A DNA stretch of 64,000 bases, taken from NCBI GenBank assembly GCA_050261915.1, contig JBLNDT010000047.1, positions 21,244 through 85,243 of the forward strand, read 5' to 3'. The translations under genes and the position numbers were made by a program. A model generated the notes under the pieces. It worked only from the letters and a program-made list of their open reading frames with translations, made no database searches and had not been told where the DNA came from. The stretch is from UBA699 sp050261915. Its GTDB lineage: Bacteria > Bacillota > Clostridia > Clostridiales > Clostridiaceae. Shown piece by piece: positions 56,614-64,000 of this stretch. Position 1 is the stretch's first letter. The number at the start of each line of letters is the position of its first letter.

Positions 56614-57950
56614 AAACTAATTCTCCTGCTTATAATTTCTATGTTTTGAATAAATAAACTTCCTTCTATGCTGGTATCAAGAATAGTATTGTAGTAATTA
56701 CTAAGTATACTTTTAAGATTAGCTAGTCCTATTCCTCTACCAGTTCCCTTTGTTGAAAATCCTCTTACATAAATTTCGTGTATTTTAGGGGTTTCCCCTG
56801 CAAATGAGTTAATCACTATGAAGCTTATTGACTTTTGTTTTTTAATAATCCCTAGCTTTATAACCGGATTATCACATAAAACTGCTGCTTCAATAGCATT
56901 GTCCAGTAAAATACCTAGGACTCTGCACAAATCAATAGTATCCATCATTATATCTTCAATAGGTTCAGCTATATCTATAAATATGTCTATCCCCGCTGAC
57001 TTTGCTTTTAAAACTTTTGAAGAAATAAGGCCTTTGACTTCTGGTGTCTTAATATTTGAAAGTAAATGCAGCTTTAAAGAATCCTTATTTAAATCATCAT
57101 TAATAGGCAATAATTTATTAAAGAAAAACTCTTTTAACTGAGCATAGTTATCTGTATCTAAATATCCTCTTATACAAGACATGATATTAGTATAATCATG
57201 CTTAAATGCTCTAATATCCTGATCTAAAACTTCTATGTTATTTGTATATTCTGAAAGCTTTTCAATTTCTAATTGTCTGAACAACATCTCCTCATGTCTT
57301 TTACTTAAATATATAAAACCTAAAATTATTCCGAAGAAAACAACAATTATCATTTCATTTAAAGTTAATAATGCATTAAAAATACCTTTGTTAAAAGCTA
57401 TAATAGAAAGCGTATATGCTGTAAATCTATCAATGATTAATGAAAAAGAAAACAAGGCTGTAATGCTATAGTATAAAAAGCTGTTATTGAATATATCATT
57501 AATATTATAATTATTCATTTTGCTATACTTTTTTATTATTAATATCATTACTATGGTGTACATATAACTTACCATGGTTGATACAGGCATATAATAAGTA
57601 TTGTAAATCAGCTTGTCATTATTAAAAACACTGATGAAAATTATTTTAACTAAATTTACTGCAAAGCTGTCTACTATAAATATTATAAATACGGAAAACA
57701 GTGCTTTTTCTATATCTTTTTTATAAGATATAGAAAAAGCTGCAATTAAACTTACACTTAAAACTAGCTTTGTATCTAAAATGTAGTTAGTATAGTAAAA
57801 TTTATCCTGAAATATTAGAAATAAAACCATAATACTAAGAACGGCTATACTTATGGTTAAAAATTTCTTTACTTGAAATTTAAATAATCCAAGAAAGTAA
57901 ACAAAATATATACTTGCTAAGCAAGTGAATAGATCCAATATATGAATCAT
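56610..57950 (-). CDS. Agr-type sensor histidine kinase (GHKL, AgrC-like)
   Basis: 446 residues from ATG 57950 (MIHILDLFTCLASIYFVYFL), chosen since GGAG lies 11 nt upstream; the frame continues to GTG 58019 without a good signal. Six transmembrane helices (about 1-195), dimerisation/His segment AFKHDYTNIMSCIRGYLDTD with the phosphorylated His, and an HATPase_c domain (about 310-446) with N box LDNAIEAAVLC and GRGIGLANLKSIL. It would bind an external signal, classically a cyclic peptide. Coupled to the response regulator gene. No agrB or agrD is visible nearby. Confidence 0.92.
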   Translation of the reverse strand: MIHILDLFTCLASIYFVYFLGLFKFQVKKFLTISIAVLSIMVLFLIFQDKFYYTNYILDTKLVLSVSLIAAFSISYKKDIEKALFSVFIIFIVDSFAVNLVKIIFISVFNNDKLIYNTYYMPVSTMVSYMYTIVMILIIKKYSKMNNYNINDIFNNSFLYYSITALFSFSLIIDRFTAYTLSIIAFNKGIFNALLTLNEMIIVVFFGIILGFIYLSKRHEEMLFRQLEIEKLSEYTNNIEVLDQDIRAFKHDYTNIMSCIRGYLDTDNYAQLKEFFFNKLLPINDDLNKDSLKLHLLSNIKTPEVKGLISSKVLKAKSAGIDIFIDIAEPIEDIMMDTIDLCRVLGILLDNAIEAAVLCDNPVIKLGIIKKQKSISFIVINSFAGETPKIHEIYVRGFSTKGTGRGIGLANLKSILSNYYNTILDTSIEGSLFIQNIEIISRRISL

Positions 57951-58019
57951 TCCAGCATCAACTCCATAAAAAAACTTTACGTCAATTTTATTATACATAA
58001 AATTACAGTTAATTTGCAC

Positions 58020-58697
58020 CTATTCTATGGTTTTAATTTCCTTTATCTTCAAATATAAATCAGTTATACCTATTGTTGTAAATGAAAAAATCAAAGTTCC
58101 TAAAATTATATTCACAACAGTAGATATGGATGAATTAAAGAAATGATCTAGAAGTCTAACAAGTCCTTCATCATTAATTAAACCTATAATTGTAAGGATA
58201 ATAAGCAATTTGAAAACAAAAACTCTAAAACCCTTACTAAAACTCACACAATTTTCTATAGTAGCTTCTATTCCACAATTCTCAAGAGTAAATACCTGAA
58301 GGTAAAATGCTGCATATACCATAAAAATTATTCCTGGTATAATCAAGGCTGCTCCACCCACCATGATTATAGTAGTTACTAATAAATATAAACCAAAGGC
58401 ACTTAAGCTTCTTGGAATTAACTCATTAATAATATTTTTTAAATTAACTTCTTCTTTTTTATATTTTTTGTCCATTATTTTAATAATTATCATTTCTCCT
58501 ATCAACAGTATGAACTGACCAGGTATATAAAGAATAAGTTTTTTAATTGTAAACTCATAAAAAGGATTGTTAGGTATAGAAATAGCTGTTCCTATTAATA
58601 CAAAAGTCATAGTTGCAATTAAAATTTCTTTGTTTTTGAGACTTTTAAGTGACTCCTTTAAAATTTCTAAAATTGATATTTCTTTGTTTATTTCCAT
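58020..58697 (-). CDS. Multi-pass membrane protein (glycerophosphodiester phosphodiesterase membrane-domain-like)
   Basis: 225 residues from ATG 58697, 8 nt after GGAGG. Six transmembrane helices: a first helix at about 24-42, KEILIATMTFVLIGTAISIP, GQFILLIGEMIIIKIMD, GLYLLVTTIIMVGGAALIIPGIIFMVYAAFYLQVF, GFRVFVFKLLIILTIIGLIN, and ILGTLIFSFTTIGITDLYLK. The IPGxxFMVxxxFxxxVxxLE segment is typical of the DUF975/GPDPase_memb/YciC-type family of unknown function. It stands directly before the Agr-like kinase, as the likely first gene of the operon, and may be the sensed or exported component. Role is inference. Confidence 0.65.
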   Translation of the reverse strand: MEINKEISILEILKESLKSLKNKEILIATMTFVLIGTAISIPNNPFYEFTIKKLILYIPGQFILLIGEMIIIKIMDKKYKKEEVNLKNIINELIPRSLSAFGLYLLVTTIIMVGGAALIIPGIIFMVYAAFYLQVFTLENCGIEATIENCVSFSKGFRVFVFKLLIILTIIGLINDEGLVRLLDHFFNSSISTVVNIILGTLIFSFTTIGITDLYLKIKEIKTIE

Positions 58698-58750
58698 TTT
58701 ATAAACCTCCATATTTTAATAAACTTTACAATTTTATTCTAAAGTCAAAT

Positions 58751-58806
58751 AACCTGTATTTCATTAAAAAAGTAATGAAATACAGGTTATTGGTAATGAA
58801 ATGCAG
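58751..58806. repeat. Inverted and 21-bp-spaced direct repeats (candidate LytTR operator)
   Basis: A perfect 16-bp inverted repeat (58751-58766 with 58773-58788, 6-nt loop) is followed by a further direct copy of its right half: TAATGAAATACAG at 58773-58785 and TAATGAAATGCAG at 58794-58806, repeating at exactly 21 bp. It lies upstream of the operon starting at 58697. LytTR regulators bind two direct repeats about two helical turns apart. The hairpin may also serve as terminator of the VOC gene. Confidence 0.6.
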
Positions 58807-58807
58807 A

Positions 58808-59239
58808 TTAAAAAAGAAGCATACCTTTATCATCATATTTAAAATCCGGTCCCCAGGCTACTTCCCAATAATACCCGTCTAAATCTGCAAAGTATCCGTG
58901 GTATCCGCCCCAAAAAACATTCTGAGGCTCTTTTACTATTTTGGCCCCGGCACTTCTAGCCAGTTCTATAATTTTATCAACATCTTCCTTATTCTCTACA
59001 TTATAAGCTAAGGTAATTCCAGCAAACCCATTAGCAATTTGTGGAGTATCTTCTTCACTTATATCTTTTGCAAGCAGCTCTAAAGGATAAAGTTCAAACT
59101 TAGTTCCAGGAGTATTGAAAAAAATAACTTCAGGATTGTCTCTTTTTTCATCTGTTTCAAATTTCAGTTCATCCCTATAGAACTTTATAGCCTTCTCCAT
59201 GCTTCTCACACCTAAGCAAATGCACGTAATTTTATTCAT
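58808..59239 (-). CDS. VOC family protein (glyoxalase/bleomycin-resistance type)
   Basis: 143 residues from ATG 59239 (MNKITCICLGVRSMEKAIKFY), GGAGG 10 nt upstream; the longer frame lacks signals. VOC fold: two beta-alpha-beta-beta-beta modules, the second with FAGITLAYNVENKEDVDKII, GAKIVKEPQNVFWGGYHGYF and ADLDGYYWEVAWGPDFKYDD. The D-P/D-G-x-x-W-E-V ending with Glu is the metal-binding Glu strand. Possible lyase or resistance role, substrate unknown. It directly follows the HEAT gene (37-nt gap) and may be co-transcribed. Confidence 0.87.
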   Translation of the reverse strand: MNKITCICLGVRSMEKAIKFYRDELKFETDEKRDNPEVIFFNTPGTKFELYPLELLAKDISEEDTPQIANGFAGITLAYNVENKEDVDKIIELARSAGAKIVKEPQNVFWGGYHGYFADLDGYYWEVAWGPDFKYDDKGMLLF

Positions 59240-59276
59240 TGTTCTAACTCCTCCCACGGATAAGATATTGTGCAAG

Positions 59277-59930
59277 TTACTTACACAACTTCTCAATTAC
59301 CTCTACCCTTTTTTGAGTAGTTTTTCTAGAATGATTTTTATACTCTTTAGCAAATGAGAGTACCGTAGCTTTTTCATCCTCCAATAGATTAGGAATAATC
59401 TTTGTAAACGCTTCTAAAATCCAATCATGCTCGTTTAAAATTATGTTATCTGTGGACTCCAGAAGTATGGGAAATGCTTGTTCTGTATTTTTTCTGGAAA
59501 TTACACCATAGTCACCTAGATAAAGATCAGCAGAACTTACCAAGCATAGCTCCCCCTCCTTCTTTTTTCTTATGTACATTTTTGCATATTCTAAAGCCTT
59601 CTCAGCAATAGCCTCATTATAGGCAGCACAAACTCCCATTGTTCTGATTACCATCCACCTTGTTTGAGGTTCATTTGCATCCAATGCAGGTAATAATTTT
59701 GCTAAATAAGGTGCAACTAATTCGGGGGTCTCCATGGCAACAATTTCAACAATCTTTGCTGCTCCAGCTCTGATATTCTTTTCCTTTTTGTTTGTCAAAG
59801 CATATGAAGTCAATTCAATTGCCTCCTTGAGTATTTCTGTATTTCCTGTCAAAACTTCCAAAGCCAAACTTTTACTCAATTCTGAGGATAATGTTCCCTT
59901 GTTGTTCCTCAGTTGATCTATTATCACCAT
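59277..59930 (-). CDS. HEAT-repeat protein
   Basis: 217 residues, ATG 59930 after AATAGGAGGAAAAGGCA. Built from antiparallel helix pairs: SLALEVLTGNTEILKEAIEL, IRAGAAKIVEIVAMETPELV, LAKLLPALDANEPQTRWMVI, RTMGVCAAYNEAIAEKALEY and a later LNEHDWILEAFTKIIPNLLE. The pattern of about 40-residue repeats with buried Leu/Ala is HEAT-like, related to DNA-alkylation-repair or phycobilin-lyase scaffolds. It probably works as a binding scaffold; no catalytic residues are visible. Neighbours are the prenyltransferase-like and VOC genes. Confidence 0.65.
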   Translation of the reverse strand: MVIIDQLRNNKGTLSSELSKSLALEVLTGNTEILKEAIELTSYALTNKKEKNIRAGAAKIVEIVAMETPELVAPYLAKLLPALDANEPQTRWMVIRTMGVCAAYNEAIAEKALEYAKMYIRKKKEGELCLVSSADLYLGDYGVISRKNTEQAFPILLESTDNIILNEHDWILEAFTKIIPNLLEDEKATVLSFAKEYKNHSRKTTQKRVEVIEKLCK

Positions 59931-59979
59931 TGCCTTTTCCTCCTATTTTTTTAATGAATTCTTCAATGGTCAAAACTTA

Positions 59980-60945
59980 TTAATTCTCAAATCTCTTCAG
60001 AATTCTTAAAACAAGTAATGTCAACCATTCAGAAGGATTTTTCTTTTGACCAAAATCCCAACCTTTACAAGCAGTATACACCGATTCTGGTATAAAACAG
60101 CCATTGCTATCGGCTTTTAATTTAATAATTTCAACCATTTCTATTAACCTGTGGTCACTCCTTAACCACTCAAATTGGGACAATACATCAACAACACTGA
60201 CAATGTCATACCACATCATTGGAGCTTTAAGTTTTCTAAAATCTGTACCCATATAGAACATATATGGGTGAGTTACCTTACTGTTTTCCCATAATTTAAG
60301 TAAAACTTCAGCGACCACTCGGCATTCATTGCAGTTCTTATATTCTTCAATTTGTGAAAATAGTTTTAACATCAATAAGGTTGCATATGGACAAGGGTCC
60401 TCTTTTTTACCTGGTCCTCTGAACTTACCCATCTCTTTAGATACAGTACAATGCCAGCCATTGTCACTGATAAAAGACGTTAAATGCCTAATACCATTGG
60501 TTAATAAAGACTTTGGTACTCCAAGTTTTACTAGTGAATAAAAAATAATAGGAGCATCACATAGCATCCAACCCCAAGTATTTTCACCAGTTCCTCCAAA
60601 ATGTTTTGGTATGTTCATTGTAACTTGAAAAATCCCATTTGCATCTTGATGTTCTATTATTAAATCAACAATTTTATTTATCTCTGGTTCTTTTATAGTC
60701 AAGCCAATATCAGCTATAAAAGAAAGCTTATGGAGTGGTAATTCTGCGTTCTTATGATTATTAACAATTTGTTCCTCCCATTTGTACAAATTATCGAGTA
60801 CTCCCTGGATTTTTGGATGTGAAACAACTCTGTTTTTAGCATCTACAACTTTCTGGTCATACTGAGACTGTCCCAGCAAATCCAATCGTGTTCTATATTC
60901 TACCCAAGGCTCGCTTTGTAAAAGCCAGTTAATTGTTTCATTCAC
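59980..60945 (-). CDS. Prenyltransferase/squalene-cyclase-like alpha-toroid protein
   Basis: 321 residues from GTG 60945 (VNETINWLLQSEPWVEYRTR), 7 nt after GGAGG; ATG 61002 would lie inside the neighbouring gene. Alpha-toroid (alpha6-alpha6 barrel) repeats: TIKEPEINKIVDLIIEHQDA, NGIFQVTMNIPKHFGGTGEN, WMLCDAPIIFYSLVKLG, TNGIRHLTSFISDNGWHCTV and SEWLTLLVLRILKRFEN. The superfamily includes terpene cyclases and protein prenyltransferases, but the DxDD or CxE-type catalytic motifs are not evident, so it may be a binding scaffold. Cytoplasmic. It follows the transglutaminase-like gene by overlap of regulatory space (38 nt). Confidence 0.65.
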   Translation of the reverse strand: MNETINWLLQSEPWVEYRTRLDLLGQSQYDQKVVDAKNRVVSHPKIQGVLDNLYKWEEQIVNNHKNAELPLHKLSFIADIGLTIKEPEINKIVDLIIEHQDANGIFQVTMNIPKHFGGTGENTWGWMLCDAPIIFYSLVKLGVPKSLLTNGIRHLTSFISDNGWHCTVSKEMGKFRGPGKKEDPCPYATLLMLKLFSQIEEYKNCNECRVVAEVLLKLWENSKVTHPYMFYMGTDFRKLKAPMMWYDIVSVVDVLSQFEWLRSDHRLIEMVEIIKLKADSNGCFIPESVYTACKGWDFGQKKNPSEWLTLLVLRILKRFEN

Positions 60946-60982
60946 TTTTAAACCACCTCCAGAATAACTATAAATTAACCTT

Positions 60983-61675
60983 TCAACGAATCCTTTCAAC
61001 ATTGCGATTCATAAGCTTGCGCCCCATATTCCTATAAACCCATCTTTTTAGTGGTGACATACTTTGTTGATATTTCTTAAAGAATTCATCAGGTGAATCG
61101 AATACACCTAAATCTTGTATGATTCCTTCTTTTTGAATATAAGTATCATTGGCATTCCAATCTACTTCCGGGTTTTGAAAATTATCAGTTGCTACACCAT
61201 ATCCACAAAAACCAGTAGTACAATCCGAAAACTTCTCTTTGAGATTATTTAAATAACAACTGTCCAGGATAATCCCCTCCATGTTATACCAATTTTCCTC
61301 ATAATATATTTCCACCCAGCTGTGAATAAGACTTTTTGGGGTTAGTATATAAATTAGACCTGTGATTGTGCCTTTTTGCAGTTTCTTATCAATAGCAAAT
61401 CCATGAAGCCGGCAAGGTATGTCAACTGCTCTAAGCAGCGCCATGAATAAAGTCCCCTTTGTATTGCATTGCCCATAACCATCATTTAAAACTTCAGAAG
61501 CGGAAATACTATCATCTATGTTATATCCAAATGGGATTTGGTCTCGCACAAAATTATAGATTTCTTGTATTTTTTTAAAATCATCTTGGTCTCCCCATTG
61601 TTTTTCCTTTATTAATCTCTGAATGGAGTTGTGGTTAAAATTTAACATTTGTGTTTCTTGTAAATATCTATTCAT
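60983..61675 (-). CDS. Transglutaminase-like protein
   Basis: 230 residues, start ATG 61675 with AAGGAGG in the leader hairpin. Core TGase fold (about 55-150): catalytic Cys in ASEVLNDGYGQCNTKGTLFM, His in TPKSLIHSWVEIYYEENWYN, Asp in GIILDSCYLNNL. The order Cys-His-Asp fits a papain-like transglutaminase or peptidase. It lacks a signal peptide. Such proteins may crosslink or cleave peptides; the partner here may be the prenyltransferase-like protein encoded next. The leader forms an 11-bp palindrome around the ribosome site. Confidence 0.82.
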   Translation of the reverse strand: MNRYLQETQMLNFNHNSIQRLIKEKQWGDQDDFKKIQEIYNFVRDQIPFGYNIDDSISASEVLNDGYGQCNTKGTLFMALLRAVDIPCRLHGFAIDKKLQKGTITGLIYILTPKSLIHSWVEIYYEENWYNMEGIILDSCYLNNLKEKFSDCTTGFCGYGVATDNFQNPEVDWNANDTYIQKEGIIQDLGVFDSPDEFFKKYQQSMSPLKRWVYRNMGRKLMNRNVERIR

Positions 61676-61709
61676 AGTGTAATCCTCCTTAACTGTTTGA
61701 TTACACTAT
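61674..61709 (-). promoter_or_regulatory. Palindrome enclosing the ribosome site and start codon of the transglutaminase gene
   Basis: ATAGTGTAATC (61709-61699) and GATTACACTAT (61684-61674) form a perfect 11-bp inverted repeat with a 14-nt loop on the minus strand. The AAGGAGG ribosome site lies in and beside the loop, and the start codon's first two bases form the last pairs of the stem. It could be a translational switch in RNA or an operator for a regulator such as the adjacent AraC protein. Confidence 0.6.
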
Positions 61710-61722
61710 AACAAAACACAAA

Positions 61723-62475
61723 TCAGAAGACTTTCAAAAACTCGCTATCTCTTATTATATTTGTAGCAGTCATCCCTGTAATAATTTTATTGGTATATGC
61801 TAGATGAGAGGGACTGTCAAAGCCTGCGTCAAGAGCTGCTGTGGTTATGTTTTCGCCATTTAATATCAACTGATATGCTCTTTGAAGTTTATGCAAAACA
61901 ATATAACTTTTTAAAGGAATACCTATTTCTTTTTTAAACAAATGGGCCAGGCGGCTTTCAGAGAGTCCTATAGTTTTAGAAAAATGCTTAATTTTATGAA
62001 GCTCGTCTTCATGGGTACAATCATCCAATAGATTTAAAACCTGCATCACACGGTTATCAAAGCTTTGCATATTACTATAAGGAAGTTGAAAGAAAATGCT
62101 TTGTACAAAAGAATTAATTGTATCATGACTTATTTGTTTAAGTACATTTATAAAGGTCCGCTGCATAAGGTCGGTTTCTTCCTGTTGAAAAATATAAAAT
62201 GGCTGACCTTTTAGCAGCTCCTTTATCTTACGTCCATGTTCTGTGGTAGGATCAAACAGCATAGTGAAATGGGGTTCTCCCTCTGTACAAAATATATGAG
62301 GTGTATCAATATTTACAATAATGGCACCACTAGAAATGATTTGTCCGTTAACTTCAATATTTAAATCCTTTTCACAGCTTATAAACATTTGGAACAGCCA
62401 ATGCTTATGACAATCTGCCTCTATATTGTCTGAAATTGCAACAAAATTTTTTCCGTATTTACCTATATAATTCAT
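61723..62475 (-). CDS. AraC family transcriptional regulator
   Basis: 250 residues, ATG 62475 after AGGTTGGTGATGTA. N-terminal cupin-like sensor (about 1-130: DCHKHWLFQMFISCEKDLNI, GAIIVNIDTPHIFCTEGEPH) and C-terminal double helix-turn-helix (about 160-250: TIGLSESRLAHLFKKEIGIP, LKSYIVLHKLQRAYQLILNG, ITTAALDAGFDSPSHLAYTN). It sits 29 nt after the methyltransferase gene and upstream of the transglutaminase gene; it may regulate that cluster. Effector unknown. Confidence 0.9.
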   Translation of the reverse strand: MNYIGKYGKNFVAISDNIEADCHKHWLFQMFISCEKDLNIEVNGQIISSGAIIVNIDTPHIFCTEGEPHFTMLFDPTTEHGRKIKELLKGQPFYIFQQEETDLMQRTFINVLKQISHDTINSFVQSIFFQLPYSNMQSFDNRVMQVLNLLDDCTHEDELHKIKHFSKTIGLSESRLAHLFKKEIGIPLKSYIVLHKLQRAYQLILNGENITTAALDAGFDSPSHLAYTNKIITGMTATNIIRDSEFLKVF

Positions 62476-62503
62476 TACATCACCAACCTGCTAGGTGCGA
62501 ATT

Positions 62504-63172
62504 TCATTTTTGCCATACTAATAAATATCTCCAAAAGAGTTTACGGCTAACTTTTGCCGTTGGGATATGCCTTTGTGCCAAAGCTTTTATCTCATTTATT
62601 GTCATGTAGCTGTCGTGTTTACCGTGTCTCTCCCATACTTCTTTTGCATGAGGGTCATCTTTTTGGAACCTGCCGTTTTTTATTAAGTTCATAAAGATAT
62701 TTGGAATAGCAGCGCTACCCCATAAAATATAATCACTAATTGACTTCGCTTTTACAAGGTCAAGTATAATTAGCTGGCCCCCTTTTTTAAGCTTATCCTT
62801 AGCAAAACACAGGAGCCATGGGTATGGCAAATGGTGGGCTGTTGCAGTGGTGATAATTACATCAAGGCTATTGTCTTCAAAATTCATATCTAGAATATTG
62901 CCGCAAATATATTGGATATTATTATTTGGATTTAGTACTTTTGCACTTTCAATCATTTCGTCTGCCAGGTCAACTGCAATCACTTTTTCCGATTTCTTTG
63001 ACAGCATGAAGGAAAGTTCTCCTTTTCCACAACCTATTTCCAGGGATATATCTACCTTATTCGGTATAAGTTCTATAAGAGGTTCAAAATAACAATTATT
63101 ATGGTTCCAGGTTAATTCAGGCAGGTGTGAAATTTCATTAAAATCCTTTTTTACGATATTATAATCTTCCAT
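62504..63172 (-). CDS. Class I SAM-dependent methyltransferase
   Basis: 222 residues from ATG 63172, 6 nt after GAGG (GTG 63184 also possible). Rossmann methyltransferase: motif I VDISLEIGCGKGELSFMLSK, acidic residue after strand 2 in KVIAVDLADEMIESAKVLNP, motif post-I NIQYICGNILDM, motif IV LDVIITTATAHHLPYPWLLC. The C-terminal half continues the fold with KKGGQLIILDLVKAKSISDY. Small-molecule or ubiquinone-type methylation is likely; substrate unknown. It is probably co-transcribed with the AraC gene. Confidence 0.88.
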   Translation of the reverse strand: MEDYNIVKKDFNEISHLPELTWNHNNCYFEPLIELIPNKVDISLEIGCGKGELSFMLSKKSEKVIAVDLADEMIESAKVLNPNNNIQYICGNILDMNFEDNSLDVIITTATAHHLPYPWLLCFAKDKLKKGGQLIILDLVKAKSISDYILWGSAAIPNIFMNLIKNGRFQKDDPHAKEVWERHGKHDSYMTINEIKALAQRHIPTAKVSRKLFWRYLLVWQK

Positions 63173-63318
63173 CTTATGCCTCACTTATAAAAATCATCTT
63201 TATAAAATTCTTTATTCTTATTATACTATAATAATTACATATTTTTCATATTATTTACTTTTTGGGTTCACTGTAATGTGACTCATGCTTATACAAAATA
63301 TCTAATTTTAAATAAAAA

Positions 63319-63358
63319 GAGCCAACAATCCGGGCGCTATTGCCCATACGGTTGGCTC
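63319..63358 (-). terminator. Terminator of the GNAT gene
   Basis: Outer stem GAGCCAAC / GTTGGCTC (63319-63326 with 63351-63358) with inner CGGGC / GCCC pairs, followed on the minus strand by TTTTTATTTAAAA. It lies directly after the GNAT stop codon. Confidence 0.9.
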
Positions 63359-63361
63359 ATT

Positions 63362-63838
63362 TTAGTTATACTTATACACCATAATGTATTCTTCTTCATT
63401 TTCATGAATTACTTCAAAACCTATATTTAAATACATTTTAAACGCATAATTTTCTTTTTGTACTGCTAAGGATATTTTGCAATACCCTGCTTTCTTTAGA
63501 TAGGCTAACATCATTTTCATCATCTTGGTTCCAATGCCGCATCCACGAAAATCTCTATAAAGTGATATAGAAAGTTCTGGAGTTATATTATCTATACTTC
63601 CATATCCCCTAATATTTCTTACCCAAACCGCTCCAACTATTTGCCCATTAACTTCTGCACATAAACAATAATCATCTTTCTTTTTTCCAAACTCATTTAT
63701 ATATATTTGAAGTTCTGGGTTCTTAATAATTGACTTGGGTACTAAATTTGTTTCATCTTGTTGAAAGATTGCTTCATACAAAAAATCATCAAGAAGTGGG
63801 TATTCTTCCGATTTCATTTCTCTTATAATATACTCCAT
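63362..63838 (-). CDS. GNAT family N-acetyltransferase
   Basis: 158 residues from ATG 63838, ribosome site GAGGTG. GNAT fold with acetyl-CoA loop SLYRDFRGCGIGTKMMKMML (R-G-x-G-I-G pattern), strand CKISLAVQKENYAFKMYLNI and GFEVIHENEEEYIMVYKYN. Cytoplasmic, substrate unknown. Last complete gene in the window, with its own terminator. Confidence 0.88.
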   Translation of the reverse strand: MEYIIREMKSEEYPLLDDFLYEAIFQQDETNLVPKSIIKNPELQIYINEFGKKKDDYCLCAEVNGQIVGAVWVRNIRGYGSIDNITPELSISLYRDFRGCGIGTKMMKMMLAYLKKAGYCKISLAVQKENYAFKMYLNIGFEVIHENEEEYIMVYKYN

Positions 63839-63876
63839 AAACACCTCATGTAAATTAACTCTTCAAATTATAATGC

Positions 63877-64000
63877 TAAAAATAATGGTCCATCAGTCTA
63901 TCCACCCATTCAGGTACAACTGCCTTATCCTTACAATCAAATACAGGAAAATATGGTTTAATATCTAATACAGGAGTACCATTTAATGCATCTAAACCTT
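63877..64000 (-). CDS. trmO: tRNA (N6-threonylcarbamoyladenosine-N6)-methyltransferase TrmO, C-terminal part
   Basis: The last 40 or so residues of a gene running off the right edge, stop TAG at 63879-63877. The translation GLDALNGTPVLDIKPYFPVF followed by DCKDKAVVPEWVDRLMDHYF matches the TrmO/TsaA (VirR/YaeB) C-terminal signature xxDGTPVLDIKPYxxxFD. TrmO methylates the t6A modification at position 37 of some tRNAs. The call rests on this motif alone because the rest lies outside. Confidence 0.75.

Noticed and set aside
1..64000. CRISPR array, tRNA or rRNA genes, insertion sequences, phage or integrase genes
   Set aside because: None seen: no regularly spaced repeats, cloverleaf-type ends, transposase or integrase motifs found on reading.

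Overview
The window is a low-GC (about one third G+C by eye), gene-dense chromosome segment from an anaerobic, spore-forming Firmicute, most likely a Clostridium. The evidence is spoIIM, the deoB-pdp-dac-scpA-scpB order, pyruvate formate-lyase, strong AGGAGG ribosome sites, sigma-A promoters with 17-bp spacers and many Clostridium-type small proteins. Most genes lie on the minus strand. I saw no rRNA, tRNA, CRISPR array, insertion sequence or phage module. Functions are read from motifs and family knowledge; no database search was possible.

Region by region. 0-2.1 kb: end of a Ca2+/cation antiporter, then a plus-strand methyltransferase, NusG-II-like protein and Gx transporter. 2.1-7.8 kb: CPA1 antiporter, sigma-54-dependent activator, and pflB behind a ZTP riboswitch and a promoter that carries palindromes and a cre-like site. 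7.8-15.3 kb: core genes (two D-Ala-D-Ala carboxypeptidases, scpA, scpB, pyrimidine nucleoside phosphorylase, phosphopentomutase, SpoIIM, NUDIX hydrolase). 15.3-19.2 kb: envelope group (TPM, LemA, a serpin broken by an amber codon, a polymer-forming protein). 19.3-21.7 kb: a plus-strand pair, ATP-grasp ligase plus citrate-lyase-like TIM-barrel enzyme. 21.7-26.1 kb: OsmC and an operon joining a PstS-like lipoprotein, an RsiV-like DUF4163/DUF3298 lipoprotein, EcsC and an ECF sigma factor. 26-34.4 kb: HAD, PPOX, TruA, GGDEF-EAL, an SPFH gene with a ribbon-helix-helix partner and a perfect operator, a phosphoesterase, a QueG-like ferredoxin protein and a VOC protein.

34.5-46 kb is an AT-rich stretch crowded with small membrane, secreted and lipoprotein genes. 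It holds an MFS-led cassette of very small membrane proteins ending in a 30-residue Gly/Ser/Cys peptide. It also holds three genes whose start codons look non-canonical or lost (AUA, AUU, GUU), one of them also frameshifted.

46-64 kb is mixed accessory content: phosphoesterase, AAA ATPase, two AraC regulators, VanZ, a D-threonine-aldolase-like enzyme, paralogous membrane-anchored proteins, a putative immunity protein, an Agr-like histidine kinase and LytTR regulator pair with a membrane protein and a tandem-repeat operator candidate, a transglutaminase and prenyltransferase-like pair, methyltransferase, GNAT, and the end of TrmO. Three minus-strand genes at 44, 46 and 50 kb share a near-identical promoter element, which suggests co-regulation.
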